Shown piece by piece: positions 35,705 to 37,048 of a stretch of DNA of 37,048 nt (positions within the stretch are counted from its first letter, which is position 1; the number at the start of each line of letters is the position of its first letter). The stretch is from the NCBI GenBank assembly GCA_016125285.1, contig WGMA01000084.1, positions 1-37,048 on the forward strand, in the 5' to 3' direction. Below the pieces are notes generated by a model. The model was not told where the DNA came from and did no database searches. It worked only from the letters and a program-made list of their open reading frames with translations. A program made the translations under genes and the position numbers. The stretch is from Phycisphaera sp. (lineage in GTDB: Bacteria > Planctomycetota > Phycisphaerae > Phycisphaerales > Zrk34).

Positions 35705-36583
35705 GTGAGCGATCATTCACCACAGATGGTTTTTGAAGAGGGGCCCGGTTTGCCGGCGTCCTCCGGTACCGGTCCGAAGTTCGGCCTTGTGGCGATCGAC
35801 CTCGACGGCACCTTGCTCCGCAGCGACAAGCAGCTGACCAAACGCACCGCCACCGCGATCAAGCAGTGCGTGCAGCGCGGCGTGCAGATCGTCCTCGCCT
35901 CGGCGCGGCCGCCCCGCGCCGTCAAGCAGATCTACAAGGTGCTCGGCCTCGACACGCTGACGATCCACTACAACGGCGCGATGATCTACGACATGCACGC
36001 CGAGAAGCACATCTACCACCGCGCGCTCGATCCGCAGCTCGCGCTGCAGATGATCCGTACGGCGCAGCAGATCGTGCCCGGCGTCGTCTCCGTCGTCGAG
36101 GTCCTCAACAAGTGGTACACCGACCGCGCCGACCCGCGATCCACCGACGAGACCGCCCTGAGCCGCAAGCCCGATTACGTCGGCCCGCTCAACGAGCAGA
36201 TCATCAACGAGCCGGTCACGAAGCTGATGCTGCTGGCGACCCCCGCGGCGATCCTCGAGATCCGCGCCGCGTTCGAGGAGCTGTTCCCGCTGCGGTACAC
36301 CTTCGCCGCGTCCGACGACTACCTCGTGCAGGTCATGCAGATCGGCGTCGACAAGGCCACCGCGCTGAAGTTCGTCTCCGAGTTGTACGGCGTCGAGCAG
36401 AAGAAGGTCATGGCCATCGGCGACGCGCCCAACGACATCAAGATGCTCCAGTGGGCCGGCATGGGCGTGGCCGTCGGCAACGCCTACGACGAAACGAAGG
36501 CCGCCGCGGACGCCGTCGTGCCGACCAACGACCAGGACGGCGTCGCCCACGCGCTGATCGAGTACGTGCTGGGTGGGGATTGA
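35705..36583 (+). CDS. Cof-type HAD-IIB family phosphatase
   Basis: This 292-aa cytoplasmic hydrolase of the HAD superfamily with a type IIB cap probably acts on sugar phosphates or cofactor phosphates. Motif I is VAIDLDGTLLRSDKQ (nucleophile about Asp32, second Asp34), motif II lies in IVLASARPPRAVKQ, the Lys of motif III in IGVDKATALKFV and motif IV is AIGDAPNDIKML. The cap starts after the IHYNGAMIYD segment. I chose the GTG at 35705 because AGGGA lies about 6 nt upstream; a GTG at 35672 would add 11 residues. A TAAAAT -10-like element lies at 35624-35629, but no -35 is clear. The gene converges on the small gene downstream. Confidence 0.9.
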   Translation: MSDHSPQMVFEEGPGLPASSGTGPKFGLVAIDLDGTLLRSDKQLTKRTATAIKQCVQRGVQIVLASARPPRAVKQIYKVLGLDTLTIHYNGAMIYDMHAEKHIYHRALDPQLALQMIRTAQQIVPGVVSVVEVLNKWYTDRADPRSTDETALSRKPDYVGPLNEQIINEPVTKLMLLATPAAILEIRAAFEELFPLRYTFAASDDYLVQVMQIGVDKATALKFVSELYGVEQKKVMAIGDAPNDIKMLQWAGMGVAVGNAYDETKAAADAVVPTNDQDGVAHALIEYVLGGD

Positions 36584-36596
36584 GTTGGTGGGGTTG

Positions 36597-36612
36597 GAAG
36601 CCCGTCGGCTTC
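36597..36612. terminator. short hairpin between convergent genes
   Basis: GAAGCC (36597-36602, one base offset at the end) pairs with GGCTTC (36607-36612) around a CGTC loop. It lies between the stops at 36583 and 36622, where a two-way terminator would be expected, but it has no T run. Confidence 0.25.
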
Positions 36613-36621
36613 AATCAGGAA

Positions 36622-36870
36622 CTAAGATCGGTTCTGCCGCTGATGGCCGCACTGAAGAACTCGGCCATCCTGAACAACCTTGAAATCTGTGAATCCCCCT
36701 TCGATGTAGACGGACGTCTGGTCGTCATGCCGATCGATGTGCAACCAAACGCCTTCTCCATCGACCTCCAATGCGAATTCCTCGCCACAAAGCATGGTGT
36801 AGTCTTCGCCAAACGGCTCGATGTAGAACACATGCGGTTTCGAGCCCGAGTTTTGGAATTCTGTTTTCAT
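36622..36870 (-). CDS. small conserved hypothetical protein
   Basis: This 82-aa protein starts MKTEFQNSGSKPHVFYIEPF, followed by GEDYTMLCGEEFALEVDGEG, then HIDRHDDQTSVYIEGGFTDF and ends LQCGHQRQNRS. It looks like a small beta-rich cytoplasmic protein of the 'EPWGDDY-lysine/glutamate' kind often seen in planctomycete genomes; its function is unknown. Codon use is less GC-biased than that of the neighbours, and the gene sits about 40 nt from an IS end, so it may be accessory DNA. TATAAC (complement of 36882-36887) lies 11 nt before the ATG with no Shine-Dalgarno site. Confidence 0.65.
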   Translation of the reverse strand: MKTEFQNSGSKPHVFYIEPFGEDYTMLCGEEFALEVDGEGVWLHIDRHDDQTSVYIEGGFTDFKVVQDGRVLQCGHQRQNRS

Positions 36871-36909
36871 GGGCTTTTTGGGTTATACGTAAGTCGGTAG
36901 GTCCCGCCT

Positions 36910-37048
36910 TAGAGCATCTTGCATCAATCAGTTTCATATCCACATGACCGCATGTAGTTGGCGCACTCGGTCGGATCGACCGTTTGCAGCACCTCGACCA
37001 ACGCCTGGCCGATCGCGTCGAATGCCCGGGCGGCGACCCGACGCAGCC
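36910..37048 (-). mobile_element. IS630-family element, 3' terminal fragment
   Basis: The inverted repeat GAGCATCTTGC (36912-36922) follows a TA (36910-36911) and mirrors the end at 127-139. The transposase stop codon (36924-36926) lies 1 nt inside the repeat. Including the TA, exactly 139 bases are visible, the same as at the left edge. Confidence 0.8.
36924..37048 (-). CDS. IS630-family transposase, C-terminal fragment (partial)
   Basis: The last 41 residues are visible, ending TVDPTECANYMRSCGYETD. The pattern ECANYMRSCGY matches the conserved C-terminus of IS630 transposases (typically ECANYxxxAGY). The preceding LRRVAARAFDAIGQALVEVL is the usual amphipathic helix. It is in the same orientation as the N-terminal fragment at 1-76 and has matching inverted repeats, so both are probably pieces of one IS family. 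The catalytic DDE domain lies outside the window. Confidence 0.82.
   Translation of the reverse strand, partial: LRRVAARAFDAIGQALVEVLQTVDPTECANYMRSCGYETD

Overview
The window is about 37 kb of very GC-rich bacterial DNA with a strong G/C bias at third codon positions. It reads as a Planctomycetota genome, most likely of the Phycisphaerae type. The best markers are the N-terminal ELLEQRLLMSA motif of the giant secreted protein at 24457-28656 (the planctomycete LEPRLLLSA-type surface-protein motif), the fused SecDF, Rho with a charged N-terminal extension, and ThuA and aldo/keto reductase genes side by side. No rRNA, tRNA or CRISPR array was seen. Both ends of the window lie inside IS630-family elements, so this is probably a whole contig that stops at a repeated insertion sequence.

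Layout. 1-139: the 5' end of an IS630-type element. 267-6794: metabolic and accessory genes, namely a Tat-exported intradiol dioxygenase, an aldo/keto reductase with a ThuA-like protein, a fused two-domain ABC permease, a GNAT acetyltransferase and a phosphoglycolate-phosphatase-like HAD enzyme. 6907-9236: coaE and rho. 9374-11405: a membrane C39-like cysteine peptidase and a DUF4432 mutarotase-like protein. 11507-13208: hisB and hisC (minus strand), divergent from a NUDIX hydrolase (13448-13969). 14148-16251: two intramembrane proteases in tandem, a rhomboid and a site-2-type M50 protease, with the same C-terminal tail. 16347-21760: the conserved tgt-yajC-secDF block. 21925-24304: a LysM protein and a phosphodiesterase/alkaline-phosphatase-fold enzyme. 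24457-29123: a 1399-aa two-propeller surface protein overlapped by a small membrane protein gene. 29599-31985: a 58-aa membrane ORF, a DUF4230 protein and a di-haem oxidoreductase. 32051-36870: carB, a Cof-type HAD phosphatase and a small minus-strand protein. 36910-37048: the 3' end of an IS630-type element.

Most of the genes are conserved housekeeping functions. The unusual content lies between and inside them. Several intergenic gaps carry short tandem words of exactly 7 or 8 bp, often in inverted pairs and often starting within a few bases of a stop codon. Seven genes have a -10-like hexamer 7-11 nt before the start codon and no Shine-Dalgarno sequence, which suggests leaderless mRNAs; other genes have good Shine-Dalgarno sites. 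The permease carries an extracytoplasmic insert with AT-richer codons. The giant protein appears to have a complete seven-bladed propeller nested inside a cadherin-like domain. I found no clear defence system or secondary-metabolite system; the best candidates for something undescribed are the repeat system and the paired intramembrane proteases.
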